From contig NZ_JAIUKZ010000007.1 in the NCBI RefSeq assembly GCF_020165985.1, positions 434,001 to 498,000 on the forward strand: a DNA stretch of 64,000 nucleotides, written 5' to 3'. Under the pieces are notes generated by a model, which had not been told where the DNA came from, did not search any database, and worked only from the letters and a program-made list of their open reading frames with translations. Positions 1 to 9,892 of this stretch are shown in pieces. The stretch is from Bacillus sp. RAR_GA_16 (lineage in GTDB: Bacteria; Bacillota; Bacilli; Bacillales; Guptibacillaceae). The translations under genes and the position numbers were made by a program. Within the stretch, counting starts at the first letter, position 1. Every line of letters starts with the position of its first letter.

Positions 1-120
1 TTTCATTTTATTCAGCTCCTTTATATGTTCAACAATTTTGCGTTTTGAAAGTAATCATAGCTTTGCCAGTCTGAAAGAATTTATACAGAAGTCTTGTAAA
101 TTTGAGATAGATTGCAAGAA

Positions 121-155
121 TAAAGAAAAAACAACAGGGCATTAGCCCTGTTGTT
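121..155 (-). terminator. rarA terminator
   Basis: On the minus strand an 11-bp perfect stem (AACAACAGGGC / GCCCTGTTGTT, loop 141-144) is followed by a T-rich run. The stem overlaps the rarA stop codon. The 120 bases before it hold nothing I can assign. Confidence 0.85.
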
Positions 156-1497
156 ACGATTTTTTACTATCTGATTTGATGCGCTCTGCGAAATAATCCA
201 ATCTTTTTTGTATTGTTCTTTCGTGTCCACGCTCAGTAGGTTTGTAGAATGTTTTTCTAATCATATGATCTGGGAGGTATTGCTGAGGGACATAGCCTCC
301 TGGGTAATTATGTGGGTACTTATAGTCAATCCCATGACCAAGTTCAGAAGCGCCTTTATAGTGAGAATCACGTAAATGAAGGGGAACTGTCCCGTTTTTT
401 TCTTTTTTTACTGCGGCAAGAGCTGCGTCTATTCCTGAAATAACAGCGTTGCTTTTGGGTGCAGTTGCGAGATATAACGCAGCTTCAGCTAATGGAATTC
501 TAGCTTCAGGCATGCCGATAAATTCGACTGCATACGTAGCGGCGTGTGCGACTAGAAGCGCGTTTGGATCAGCAAGTCCAATATCTTCGGCGGCATGAAC
601 ATATAGTCGTCTCGCAATAAAGCGAGGGTCTTCTCCTGCATAGATCATTTTAGCTAACCAGTATAGCGTAGCGTCTGGATCAGATCCTCGTATACTTTTA
701 ATAAAAGCCGAAACGGTATCATAGTGATTGTCGCTATCTTTATCGTACTGAAGTACGCGCTGTTGAATGGATTCTTCTGCAATAGCGAGTGTAATGATGA
801 GTTGCCCGTCTTGGTTAGGCGTCGTAGTAAGAACAGCTAGTTCCAGTGCGTTTAGCGCTGTTCGCGCGTCTCCGTTTGAAACATCAATGAGGTGGTTAAT
901 CGCTTCATCTTCTATTTCGATATTGTATTTTCCAAAACCGCGATCTTTATCTTGAATGGCCTGAAAAAGAATGTTCTTTATTGTTGTTTCATTAAGGTGT
1001 TCAAAACGAAATAATCTTGAGCGAGAAAGGAGTGCCGCGTTGATTTCAAACATCGGACTTTCTGTTGTAGCTCCAATTAAGACGATTGTTCCATCTTCAA
1101 CAAAAGGGAGAAGCGCATCCTGCTGTGATTTGTTAAATCGATGGATTTCATCAATAAAGAGAACGGTTTTTTGATCATCGAGCTTTAAGCGATCCTTTGC
1201 TTCAGAAGTTAATCTTCTAATGTCAGCAACGCCAGACGTTACGGCATTAAGTTGTTCAAAATGTGCGGATGTCGTATTCGCAATAATGCGAGCAAGGGTT
1301 GTTTTACCCGTTCCAGGCGGACCAAAGAAAATCATAGGTGTTAGTTGATCAGCTTGGATAGCTCTTCTTAATAATTTTCCATCGCCAATAATGTGGTCTT
1401 GTCCAATAAATTCTTCAATGGATCTCGGTCTCATCCTGCTAGCGAGTGGTCCTGAAGAAGTGTTGCTTTTACCTTTTGGATAATCGAATAAATCCAT
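154..1497 (-). CDS. rarA: Replication-associated recombination protein A (RarA/MgsA, YrvN)
   Basis: AAA+ ATPase of the RarA/Mgs1/WRNIP1 family, which acts at stalled replication forks. The 447-residue product has Walker [10 protein letters not shown] at about residues 59-67 and Walker B FIDEIHRF at about 113-120, followed by the sensor region with ATTESP and the C-terminal family domain ([15 protein letters not shown]-like motifs). The ATG at 1497 follows GGAAAGGA. It is transcribed divergently from the YczE-type gene, as yrvN lies beside cymR in B. subtilis. Length is close to the family norm and nothing looks broken. Confidence 0.95.
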   Translation of the reverse strand: MDLFDYPKGKSNTSSGPLASRMRPRSIEEFIGQDHIIGDGKLLRRAIQADQLTPMIFFGPPGTGKTTLARIIANTTSAHFEQLNAVTSGVADIRRLTSEAKDRLKLDDQKTVLFIDEIHRFNKSQQDALLPFVEDGTIVLIGATTESPMFEINAALLSRSRLFRFEHLNETTIKNILFQAIQDKDRGFGKYNIEIEDEAINHLIDVSNGDARTALNALELAVLTTTPNQDGQLIITLAIAEESIQQRVLQYDKDSDNHYDTVSAFIKSIRGSDPDATLYWLAKMIYAGEDPRFIARRLYVHAAEDIGLADPNALLVAHAATYAVEFIGMPEARIPLAEAALYLATAPKSNAVISGIDAALAAVKKEKNGTVPLHLRDSHYKGASELGHGIDYKYPHNYPGGYVPQQYLPDHMIRKTFYKPTERGHERTIQKRLDYFAERIKSDSKKS

Positions 1498-1526
1498 AAA
1501 ACACCCGTCCTTTCCTAATTAGTTGA

Positions 1527-1555
1527 AACATACTATACGGGTTTTGGAAATGCAA
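1527..1555 (-). promoter_or_regulatory. Possible SigA promoter of rarA
   Basis: Minus strand TTGCAT, 17-base spacer, TATGTT, upstream of the rarA ribosome site. The -10 is imperfect, so this is a candidate only. Confidence 0.35.
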
Positions 1556-1644
1556 GAAAAAGCGGTTCGTGCTATAATAGCGAAGGTTTACTAACAGAAT
1601 CAATAGCTAGATAGATGAGATTAGATTGAGATAAGAGGGATGAA

Positions 1645-2352
1645 ATGAAACAAGCGAATAGAGGCATATCCTGGTTCTGGATGAGCTGGGGGATTTTTGT
1701 ATCAGGTCTACTCGTGATGGCATTTGGCATAGCTCTCATGATTCGTGCAGAAGCTGGAAGTGCACCGTGGGATGTTTTCCACATCGGACTTTATCAGCAG
1801 TTCGGTTTAACGATTGGTACGTGGTCCATTATCATAGGTTTCATGATTATTGGGGCGACGTCTTTATTAGAACGGTCATGGCCAAAACTTGGTGCTTTTC
1901 TTAATATGCTTCTAGTTGGCGTTTTTATTGACCTTTATTTATGGCTTCCTTTTCTGAAAACCCCTGATCATTTACCTGGAAAATTGGTTATGCTGATTAG
2001 TGGTATTCTTATTATGGGTTATGGGATTGGGCTCTATATTGCGGCAGATCGAGGAGCAGGTCCAAGAGATAGTTTAATGCTTGTCTTAACCGAGCGCACG
2101 GGTTGGAAAGTACAACGCATTCGCCTTTCAATGGAAATGGTGGTTCTTTTTCTTGGGTGGTTATTGCAAGGGCCGGTTAATATTGGCACGCTTTTGTTTT
2201 GTATAACGATTGGTCCGATCGTTGGTTATTCTTTGCCACAGTGTAAAGCGTTTGTCGCTCGATTGATAGAAAGAGGTGGAAGATATGAAGATATCGACAA
2301 AAGGAAGATACGGATTAACGATTATGATGGAGTTAGCAAAAAAGCACGGTGA
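1645..2352 (+). CDS. YczE/YyaS/YitT family membrane protein
   Basis: A 235-residue integral membrane protein of the YczE type. The N-terminal pattern, a first hydrophobic segment followed by IRAEAGSAPWDVFHIGLYQ, is typical of this family; a second copy of the GAGPRDSLM-type motif occurs near residue 140. About five membrane segments are visible. The function of the family is not established (YczE of B. subtilis influences surfactin production). The last ~22 residues (after LIERGGRYED) are read through the start of cymR in another frame, an overlap of 68 bases, so the natural stop may have been lost. A TATAAT at 1573-1578 may serve as its -10. Confidence 0.75.
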   Translation: MKQANRGISWFWMSWGIFVSGLLVMAFGIALMIRAEAGSAPWDVFHIGLYQQFGLTIGTWSIIIGFMIIGATSLLERSWPKLGAFLNMLLVGVFIDLYLWLPFLKTPDHLPGKLVMLISGILIMGYGIGLYIAADRGAGPRDSLMLVLTERTGWKVQRIRLSMEMVVLFLGWLLQGPVNIGTLLFCITIGPIVGYSLPQCKAFVARLIERGGRYEDIDKRKIRINDYDGVSKKAR

Positions 2353-2704
2353 TGGACCTATTTCTTTAAAATCCATTGCAAGAAGTAAAGATTTATCAGA
2401 GCATTATCTCGAACAGCTTGTCGCACCATTACGTAATGCTGGTCTTGTTAAAAGTGTGCGCGGGGCATATGGGGGCTATATTCTTGCTCAAGAAGCGAGC
2501 ACCATTACAGCAGGGGATATTATTCGCGTGCTTGAAGGACCGATAAGTCCTGTAGAAGTAATGGATGATGAAGAGCCTGCTAAACGAGATTTGTGGTTAA
2601 AAATAAGGGATGCTGTAAAAGATGTTCTCGATTCGACAACCCTAGAAGATCTTGCAACCTACGAAGGTGAAGGAGAGCAAGACAGCTATATGTTTTATAT
2701 TTAG
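2285..2704 (+). CDS. cymR: Rrf2-family cysteine metabolism repressor CymR
   Basis: A 139-residue Rrf2-family winged-helix regulator. N-terminal MKISTKGRYGLTIMMELAKK and C-terminal DSYMFYI match B. subtilis CymR closely over the whole length. CymR works with CysK (O-acetylserine thiol-lyase) to repress cystine uptake and cysteine synthesis genes, including the yrrT-mccAB operon, which is also in this window. I chose ATG 2285 (after AGGTGG at 2274-2279) over the upstream in-frame GTG at 2276, which lies inside the ribosome site. It is followed closely by the cysteine desulfurase gene. Confidence 0.95.
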   Translation: MKISTKGRYGLTIMMELAKKHGDGPISLKSIARSKDLSEHYLEQLVAPLRNAGLVKSVRGAYGGYILAQEASTITAGDIIRVLEGPISPVEVMDDEEPAKRDLWLKIRDAVKDVLDSTTLEDLATYEGEGEQDSYMFYI

Positions 2705-2741
2705 TAGCCGGCTCGTTGCTGGTAGTAAGAGGTGACTAATA

Positions 2742-3884
2742 ATGAGTGCAATCTATATGGACCACGCTGCAACATCACCGGTTCATCCCGATGTGATTGA
2801 AGCGATGGTTTCATCACTAAAAAGTGACTTTGGTAATCCTTCAAGTATCCATCAGTTCGGTCGTAAGTCGCGTCATGCGCTTGATGAAGCAAGAAATAAT
2901 CTTGCAAGCAGTATTCATGCAAAAGCTAATGAAATTATTTTCACAAGCGGAGGGACAGAAGCAGATAATCTAGCAATTATAGGAGCTGCTAAAGGAAACC
3001 TAGCTAAAGGAAATCATATTATCACAACAGAGGTTGAGCATCATGCTGCACTCAATGCGTGTAAAGGACTTGAGAAAGAAGGTTTTGATGTCACGTATTT
3101 ACCTGTAGATGAGAAGGGTAGAATTTCGATAGCTGATCTTGAAAAGGCGATTCGTCCAGAAACGATTTTGATTACGGTTATGTATGGAAATAACGAAGTA
3201 GGTACAATACAGCCCATATCAGAAATTGCTAGAATTGCAAATGAGTCTGACATCATCTTTCATACAGATGCCGTGCAGGCGTATGGGTTAATTAACATGA
3301 ATGTGAAGGATCTAGGAGTTGACCTGCTTTCTGTCTCCTCTCATAAAATTAATGGTCCAAAAGGTGTAGGTTTTCTATATGTGAAAGATGGTACAAAACT
3401 TGTTCCCTATTCTTATGGTGGAGAGCAGGAGCGTAAGCGTCGTGCCGGTACGGAAAACGTAGCTGGAATCGTTGGAATGGAGAAGGCAGCTGAGTTGATG
3501 CATCTAGACCGCGAAGCTAAAATTGAGCTTTATCAAAATATGAAGCAAGTGATGCTAAATGCATTCAAAGAAGAATCTCTTTCTTATCAGGTGAACGGAG
3601 ATGAGCAACACGTGCTTCCTCATGTTTTGAATGTGAGCTTTCTGGATGCAAAGGTAGAACCTATGCTAATGAACCTTGATCTTGCAGGAATTGCTGTTTC
3701 AAGCGGTTCGGCTTGTACAGCAGGATCCCATGAACCGTCTCATGTGTTAACCGCTATGTATGGAGATAGCGAGCGAACTCAAACCGCAATCCGTTTTAGT
3801 TTTGGATATGGAAATACGATTGATGACGCGAAGAAAGCAGCCAGTGAAGTCGTTAAGATTGTCAATCGATTAAAGAAGTTATAA
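2742..3884 (+). CDS. iscS: Cysteine desulfurase (YrvO type)
   Basis: PLP-dependent class V aminotransferase fold cysteine desulfurase, 380 residues. The PLP lysine lies in SSHKINGPKG (K202), the PLP-contact histidine in EVEHHA (~H100), and the catalytic cysteine in SSGSACTAG (C325). In B. subtilis the orthologue YrvO sits next to mnmA and hands persulfide sulfur to MnmA for tRNA 2-thiolation; here mnmA starts 44 bases downstream, supporting the same role. The ATG at 2742 is preceded by an AGAGGTG ribosome site. Confidence 0.94.
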   Translation: MSAIYMDHAATSPVHPDVIEAMVSSLKSDFGNPSSIHQFGRKSRHALDEARNNLASSIHAKANEIIFTSGGTEADNLAIIGAAKGNLAKGNHIITTEVEHHAALNACKGLEKEGFDVTYLPVDEKGRISIADLEKAIRPETILITVMYGNNEVGTIQPISEIARIANESDIIFHTDAVQAYGLINMNVKDLGVDLLSVSSHKINGPKGVGFLYVKDGTKLVPYSYGGEQERKRRAGTENVAGIVGMEKAAELMHLDREAKIELYQNMKQVMLNAFKEESLSYQVNGDEQHVLPHVLNVSFLDAKVEPMLMNLDLAGIAVSSGSACTAGSHEPSHVLTAMYGDSERTQTAIRFSFGYGNTIDDAKKAASEVVKIVNRLKKL

Positions 3885-3910
3885 AATAGTCAGGACACAA
3901 TTTGTGTTAA

Positions 3911-5044
<1,134 letters not shown>

Positions 5045-5050
5045 TGAAGC

Positions 5051-5085
5051 GCCTCATTTCGAAAAGGAATGAGGCTGTTTTTTTG
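5051..5085 (+). terminator. mnmA terminator
   Basis: Stem GCCTCATT.. / ..AATGAGGC around a short loop, followed by a run of seven T. Confidence 0.9.
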
Positions 5086-5153
5086 AGGTGAAGAATCTGT
5101 AGCTAACTTATGCTAAACTAGAGAATGAGCGATAGAAATAAGGAGTTTTTAAG

Positions 5154-5822
5154 ATGAGTCAAAAAAATGAACGTGCAATAGAAGCAATGAATAATGGAGA
5201 ATTAGAAAAAGCTGTTACGTTACTTTATGAAGCGATCGAAGAAAACCCGGACGATCCGGTTGCTTATACAAATATCGGAAACCTTTTGGCACAAGCGGGC
5301 GAAGTGAAACAGGCGGTTGCCTATTTTGAAAAAGCGATTGATCTAGATGAAACGCAGGGAACAGCATATTACGGAGCAGGGAATGCTTTTTTTGAACTAG
5401 AACAGTACAAAGACGCTGCAGACATGTATCAAAAAGCAATTCAGCAGGGACTTGACCAAAGTGATGTTCACTTTATGATGGGTCAGTGCTTTATGATGCA
5501 GGATGCACTTCGTTTAGCGCTTCCGTTCTTCCAACGAGCTGTCGAACTAAATGAAGAAGACTCAGAAGCACGTTTTCAATATGCTCTATGTCTAGCACAA
5601 CAAGGTTCGATTGATTTAGCCCTTCCTCAGTTTGAAAGAGTGGTGCAAGAAGACCCGGAGCATGCAGATGCGTGGTTTAATCTTGGCGTTAGCTATGCCT
5701 ATCAGGAACAGCTCACAAAAGCATTAACTTGTTTTGATCGTGCCCTCGACATCCAACCAGATCATCTTCTAGCAGGTAATGGTAAAAAGCAAATGGAGCA
5801 AGCGATGAACAATAACAATTAA
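5154..5822 (+). CDS. yrrB: TPR-repeat protein (YrrB)
   Basis: A 222-residue protein made almost wholly of tetratricopeptide repeats, about six copies of the helix-turn-helix unit (for example DDPVAYTNIGNLLAQAGEV and ADAWFNLGVSYAYQEQL). No signal peptide or membrane segment. Such proteins are protein-interaction scaffolds; the partner of YrrB is unknown. It lies between mnmA and recD2 as in B. subtilis and is probably co-transcribed with recD2, which starts 27 bases after its stop. Confidence 0.9.
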   Translation: MSQKNERAIEAMNNGELEKAVTLLYEAIEENPDDPVAYTNIGNLLAQAGEVKQAVAYFEKAIDLDETQGTAYYGAGNAFFELEQYKDAADMYQKAIQQGLDQSDVHFMMGQCFMMQDALRLALPFFQRAVELNEEDSEARFQYALCLAQQGSIDLALPQFERVVQEDPEHADAWFNLGVSYAYQEQLTKALTCFDRALDIQPDHLLAGNGKKQMEQAMNNNN

Positions 5823-5849
5823 ATTTTCAGTTATTGGAGAGAAGATCTT

Positions 5850-8120
5850 ATGGATCAGCCACAAAAGGGTTATATCAAAGGAAGACCGATACAGATGATT
5901 TTTTTCAATGAAGAGAGTTTGTATGGGGTGGCAAGACTTCGAATATCAGAAACGAATGAAGCCTACGACGAGAAAGAAGTTGTGGTGAATGGGATGATTC
6001 CTCGACTTCTTGAAGATGAGACGTATGTCTTTTACGGACGGTTTACGGATCATCCTCGATATGGAAAACAGTACGCTGTGGAATCATTTGAGAGACAGAT
6101 GCCGGAATCAAAGCCAGGGCTTGTCCAATACTTATCAAGTGATTTATTTCATGGAATTGGTGAAAAGACAGCTGAATCGATTGTTGATGTACTTGGAGAA
6201 CGCGCGATTGCTAAAATTATGCGTGATCCCTCGGTACTAAGCCAGGTTCCAAAGCTATCTGAAGAAAAAGCAAAGGGGTTATACGACTCTCTTATGGAGC
6301 ATCAGGGCCTTGATCAAATCATGATTCGTTTAACTGAATTAGGATTTGGTCCTAGGCTATCGATGAAAATCTTTAAAGCGTATAAGCAAGAAACGCTAGA
6401 AATTGTTGAGAAAAATCCATACCAGCTTATTCAAGATGTTGAAGGAATCGGTTTCCGACGTGCAGATGATTTGGGAAGATCGATCGGTATAGAAGGAAAG
6501 CATCCCGATCGCATTCGGGCAGCATGTCTTCATACGTTAAATGAACAAACCCTACAGGAAGGACATGTTTATCTTGAGTACGATGCTCTCATTGAATCTG
6601 TCAGGGAGCTTCTAGGGGATGTACCTGATGAAGCGGATATCTCTCGAGAACTTATTTTTCTTTACGAAAGCGATAAACTCATTCTCGATCGTGAAAGAAT
6701 TTATTTGCATTCTCTATATTATGCAGAAAAAGGACTCGTAACGGGATTAAATCAGGTGATGGCACAAACAGAGTATGCTGACTCTTTTCCTGAATCTGAA
6801 TTTTATCGCGCACTTGGAGATCTCGAAGAAAGACTTGGCATTCAGTATGCGCCGTCCCAGCGTGAAGCTGTACAAAAAGCAATAGCGTCTCCATTCATGA
6901 TCTTAACTGGCGGACCGGGTACAGGAAAAACAACGGTTATAAAAGGAATTGTTGAGCTTTATGCCGAATTAAACGGACTCTCTCTTGAGCCCAAAGATTA
7001 TACGAAGGAAAACCCTTTTCCTGTTCTACTCGTCGCACCAACTGGAAGAGCAGCAAAGCGAATGAGTGAAGCGACCGGTTTGCCAGCATTTACGATACAT
7101 AGATTACTTGGCTGGAAGGGAGAAGCTGGATTTGAGCACGATGAAAATAATCCGATTGAAGGCAGGCTGTTGATTGTCGATGAGGTATCGATGGTAGACG
7201 TATGGCTTGCCAATCAATTATTTAAATCATTACCTTCTCAAATTCAGGTCATCGTCGTCGGTGATGAAGATCAGTTGCCTTCAGTAGGACCAGGGCAAGT
7301 TCTGAAAGATATGATTGATTCTCACGCCCTTCCAGTAAGCAAACTTACAGATATCTATCGACAGGCAGAAGGTTCTTCGATTATAGATCTCGCCCACTCG
7401 ATCAAAGAAGGAAAGCTTCCAGAAGAGTTTCGTAAACCGACTCCTGATCGAAGATTTTTCCCATGCACACAAACGCAAATTATTGATGTTGTTTCTCAAG
7501 TGTGTGGGAACGCCTTAAAAAAGGGGTATTCCCCTCGAGATATTCAAGTGCTTGCTCCAATGTATCGAGGTTCCGCTGGCGTAGATCGGTTAAATCAGGA
7601 GCTTCAGAGGCTATTTAATCCTCAAACAGAACAGAGAAGAGAGCTTATACATGGTGATCTCGTTTATCGAGTAGGAGATAAAGTTCTTCAACTAGTTAAC
7701 AATCCAGAAGATCACGTTTACAACGGAGATATGGGTGAAGTTGTTTCTGTATTCTTTGCAAAAGAAAATGTAGAAAAACAGGATCAGCTTGTCGTCTCTT
7801 TTGATGGGCAAGAAGTCGTATATGGGAGACCGGACTTCAATCAACTCACACATGCGTATTGTTGTTCCATTCATAAATCGCAAGGGAGTGAATTCCCAAT
7901 TGTGGTTCTTCCTATTGTGAAAGGATATTATCGAATGCTACGGAAGAACCTTCTTTATACTGCCGTTACAAGAAGCAAGGACTATTTGATTTTATGCGGC
8001 GAAGAAGAGGCAATTAAACTTGCCATAAACACAGAAGACGATCAGGTTCGAAATACCCAGCTAACCGAAAAGTTGCAAGAAATGATTGGTGAACAAACGA
8101 TCATTGAAGAGTCGATTTAA
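5850..8120 (+). CDS. recD2: ATP-dependent RecD-like DNA helicase RecD2
   Basis: A 756-residue SF1B 5'-3' helicase of the RecD2 class (stand-alone, not in a RecBCD complex). N-terminal OB-like region, tandem helix-hairpin-helix region at about 95-210, then the helicase core with Walker A GGPGTGKTT (~353-361), LIVDEVSMVD (~439-448), GDEDQLPSVGPG and the C-terminal SIHKSQGSEFP and YTAVTR motifs. B. subtilis RecD2 (YrrC) acts in repair and replication-fork progress. Start ATG 5850 follows GGAGAG. Confidence 0.95.
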   Translation: MDQPQKGYIKGRPIQMIFFNEESLYGVARLRISETNEAYDEKEVVVNGMIPRLLEDETYVFYGRFTDHPRYGKQYAVESFERQMPESKPGLVQYLSSDLFHGIGEKTAESIVDVLGERAIAKIMRDPSVLSQVPKLSEEKAKGLYDSLMEHQGLDQIMIRLTELGFGPRLSMKIFKAYKQETLEIVEKNPYQLIQDVEGIGFRRADDLGRSIGIEGKHPDRIRAACLHTLNEQTLQEGHVYLEYDALIESVRELLGDVPDEADISRELIFLYESDKLILDRERIYLHSLYYAEKGLVTGLNQVMAQTEYADSFPESEFYRALGDLEERLGIQYAPSQREAVQKAIASPFMILTGGPGTGKTTVIKGIVELYAELNGLSLEPKDYTKENPFPVLLVAPTGRAAKRMSEATGLPAFTIHRLLGWKGEAGFEHDENNPIEGRLLIVDEVSMVDVWLANQLFKSLPSQIQVIVVGDEDQLPSVGPGQVLKDMIDSHALPVSKLTDIYRQAEGSSIIDLAHSIKEGKLPEEFRKPTPDRRFFPCTQTQIIDVVSQVCGNALKKGYSPRDIQVLAPMYRGSAGVDRLNQELQRLFNPQTEQRRELIHGDLVYRVGDKVLQLVNNPEDHVYNGDMGEVVSVFFAKENVEKQDQLVVSFDGQEVVYGRPDFNQLTHAYCCSIHKSQGSEFPIVVLPIVKGYYRMLRKNLLYTAVTRSKDYLILCGEEEAIKLAINTEDDQVRNTQLTEKLQEMIGEQTIIEESI

Positions 8121-8123
8121 AAA

Positions 8124-8150
8124 GGTCAGAGAGCTTCTCTGGCTTTTTTG
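8124..8150 (+). terminator. recD2 terminator
   Basis: Seven-pair stem around GTCAGAG / CTCTGGC followed by six T. Confidence 0.75.
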
Positions 8151-8231
8151 TATGGAATGATTTCTGTATAGAATGGTTGATGTATGGGCAGGATGGAGTA
8201 TATCTTCTTAAATAGCTGTTAGGAGGCATAT

Positions 8232-8426
8232 ATGGAGATGCATTGTCCAAATTGCAAAAGTAAAAATATAGGAAAAATCGGTGCCAATCAATTCTACTGT
8301 TGGAATTGCTTCGTGGAAATGTCTGTGATTAAAGGGGTTCTTTCACTTCATCAAGTAGAAGAAGATGGTTCACTAACATCCCTTGATGATCTATTTGAAG
8401 ATTATGATATGCGAGTGGAATTGTAG
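8232..8426 (+). CDS. yrzR: Small zinc-ribbon protein (YrzR-like)
   Basis: A 64-residue protein with CPNCKS near the N terminus (C5, C8) and CWNC (C23, C26), giving a four-cysteine zinc ribbon, then an acidic C-terminal tail. A protein of this kind (YrzR) precedes yrrI in B. subtilis, which is the basis for the symbol. Function unknown. ATG 8232 follows TTAGGAGG. It is likely co-transcribed with the permease gene 30 bases downstream. Confidence 0.75.
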   Translation: MEMHCPNCKSKNIGKIGANQFYCWNCFVEMSVIKGVLSLHQVEEDGSLTSLDDLFEDYDMRVEL

Positions 8427-8456
8427 ATGGGAAATGGCTAGCAGGAGGGATCAATA

Positions 8457-9521
8457 GTGAAGCGTGAATGGAACCTTAATTGGCTCATTTATTTAACAAC
8501 CCTTCTGCTTGTTTTTCTATGTGTTTATTTGTTACTGAAATTAGCGCCAATTTGGGAGCCGGTCCTAAATGTACTAGCTGTATTAATTGTTCCTTTTTTA
8601 ATTGCTTCGCTTATTACGTATCTACTTCATCCAATTGTTGAAAAAATTCACAAAGAAGGGCTGCCACGAGGTGTAGCTGTCCTTTTAATTTATGTTCTCT
8701 TTTTTGGGGGAACAGGGTATGCCATTGTAAAAGGAATTCCACATATTGTGAAGCAGTCACAAGAGTTAATGGAAAACGTACCAATGTTTATCGATATGTA
8801 TCGCGATGCGGTGCACCATACTTATGACTTTACAGCTAACTTACCGCCAGCGCTCCAAGACAAAGTGGATCAAACATTTCAGGATGTGGAGGAAGCTGTT
8901 AACCGGACGTTAACACTTGCGATTGAATTAGCTAAAAAGCTGTTAAGTTCTTTCTTTATTATCATGATAATCCCTTTTATCGTGTTCTATTTGCTAAAAG
9001 ATTTTGAAACGTTAAAGAAAACTGCTTGGAAAGTGACACCTCCAAAATGGAGGGAGCCGGGTAGAAATCTATTGGTGCGAATTGATGACTCTCTTGGAAA
9101 TTACATACGAGGTCAATTTTTTGTCATTAGTGTTCTTGGTGTTCTCGCAGCGCTCGGTTTCTGGCTAATCAAGCTCCCATATGCCATCCTGCTTGGTATT
9201 ATTGTCGGTGTAACAGATATCATTCCATATTTTGGACCTTTTTTAGGTGCTGCACCAGCCCTATTAATTGCGTCGACTGTTTCAGTGAAAATGACAATCA
9301 TTACGATTGTTGTTATTGTTGTCTTGCAGTTTATTGAAAGCAATATCCTTTCACCTTATATTGTAGGGAAAAGCTTGCATATTCACCCGGTCATTATCAT
9401 CTTTGGACTACTCGCAGGAGGAGAAATTGCCGGAGTGGTTGGTTTGATACTCGCAGTACCCGCTCTTGCTGTATTAAAGGCGCTCATTCTCGATCGAAAT
9501 GAAGATGAACGAAGCGATTGA
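8457..9521 (+). CDS. yrrI: AI-2E family transporter (PerM/YrrI)
   Basis: A 354-residue membrane protein of the AI-2E exporter / PerM family (DUF20). Two hydrophobic segments at the N terminus, a soluble middle part, then a hydrophobic C-terminal half containing GVTDIIPYFGPFLG, a hallmark of the family. The substrate is unknown; some relatives export AI-2, others move Na+/H+. It starts with GTG at 8457, seven bases after AGGAGGG. The -35 box of the alaS leader promoter overlaps its stop codon. Confidence 0.88.
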   Translation: MKREWNLNWLIYLTTLLLVFLCVYLLLKLAPIWEPVLNVLAVLIVPFLIASLITYLLHPIVEKIHKEGLPRGVAVLLIYVLFFGGTGYAIVKGIPHIVKQSQELMENVPMFIDMYRDAVHHTYDFTANLPPALQDKVDQTFQDVEEAVNRTLTLAIELAKKLLSSFFIIMIIPFIVFYLLKDFETLKKTAWKVTPPKWREPGRNLLVRIDDSLGNYIRGQFFVISVLGVLAALGFWLIKLPYAILLGIIVGVTDIIPYFGPFLGAAPALLIASTVSVKMTIITIVVIVVLQFIESNILSPYIVGKSLHIHPVIIIFGLLAGGEIAGVVGLILAVPALAVLKALILDRNEDERSD

Positions 9522-9547
9522 CAAACGATTCATGCTTTGACTATAAT
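9518..9547 (+). promoter_or_regulatory. SigA promoter of the alaS T-box leader
   Basis: TTGACA (9518-9523), 18-base spacer, TATAAT (9542-9547): both boxes are perfect. The -35 shares bases with the yrrI stop codon. Confidence 0.88.
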
Positions 9548-9549
9548 TA

Positions 9550-9826
9550 TTCCAGAGATTAAGAAACCAACACATTGACGGATCCAGTATGTTGACCCCT
9601 ATTCTTGAATACAAGATGTATTCGCTAGAGAGAAGCTCCACGGCTGAAAGAGCTTTAAGAATAAGACCAGCAGAACGCTAATCCTGAGTGCGGATTAATC
9701 CCCGCCGTTCCGACCTCGTTACGGTCGCTTGAGGTGATAGGCGAACTTGCCTATAACCAGGGTGGTACCGCGTGAGAAGTAAAACAAAACTCTCGTCCCT
9801 GATTTATTCAGGGATGGGAGTTTTTT
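9550..9826 (+). ncRNA. T-box leader (alanine) upstream of alaS
   Basis: The conserved T-box AGGGTGGTACCGCG lies at 9759-9772 and is followed by a strong terminator hairpin (9786-9825, 17-base arms with a few mismatches, then T6). A GCT triplet at 9677-9679, in GAACGCTA, is the likely alanine specifier codon. Uncharged tRNA-Ala would pair with the specifier and with the T-box bulge, blocking the terminator and allowing alaS expression. The whole gap between yrrI and alaS is filled by this element. Confidence 0.95.
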
Positions 9827-9892
9827 GTATGTAAAAAAACGCCACCTAAAATAGCGCTAGATTTCAATTAGAATTGAAGGAGGATGTTTCGA

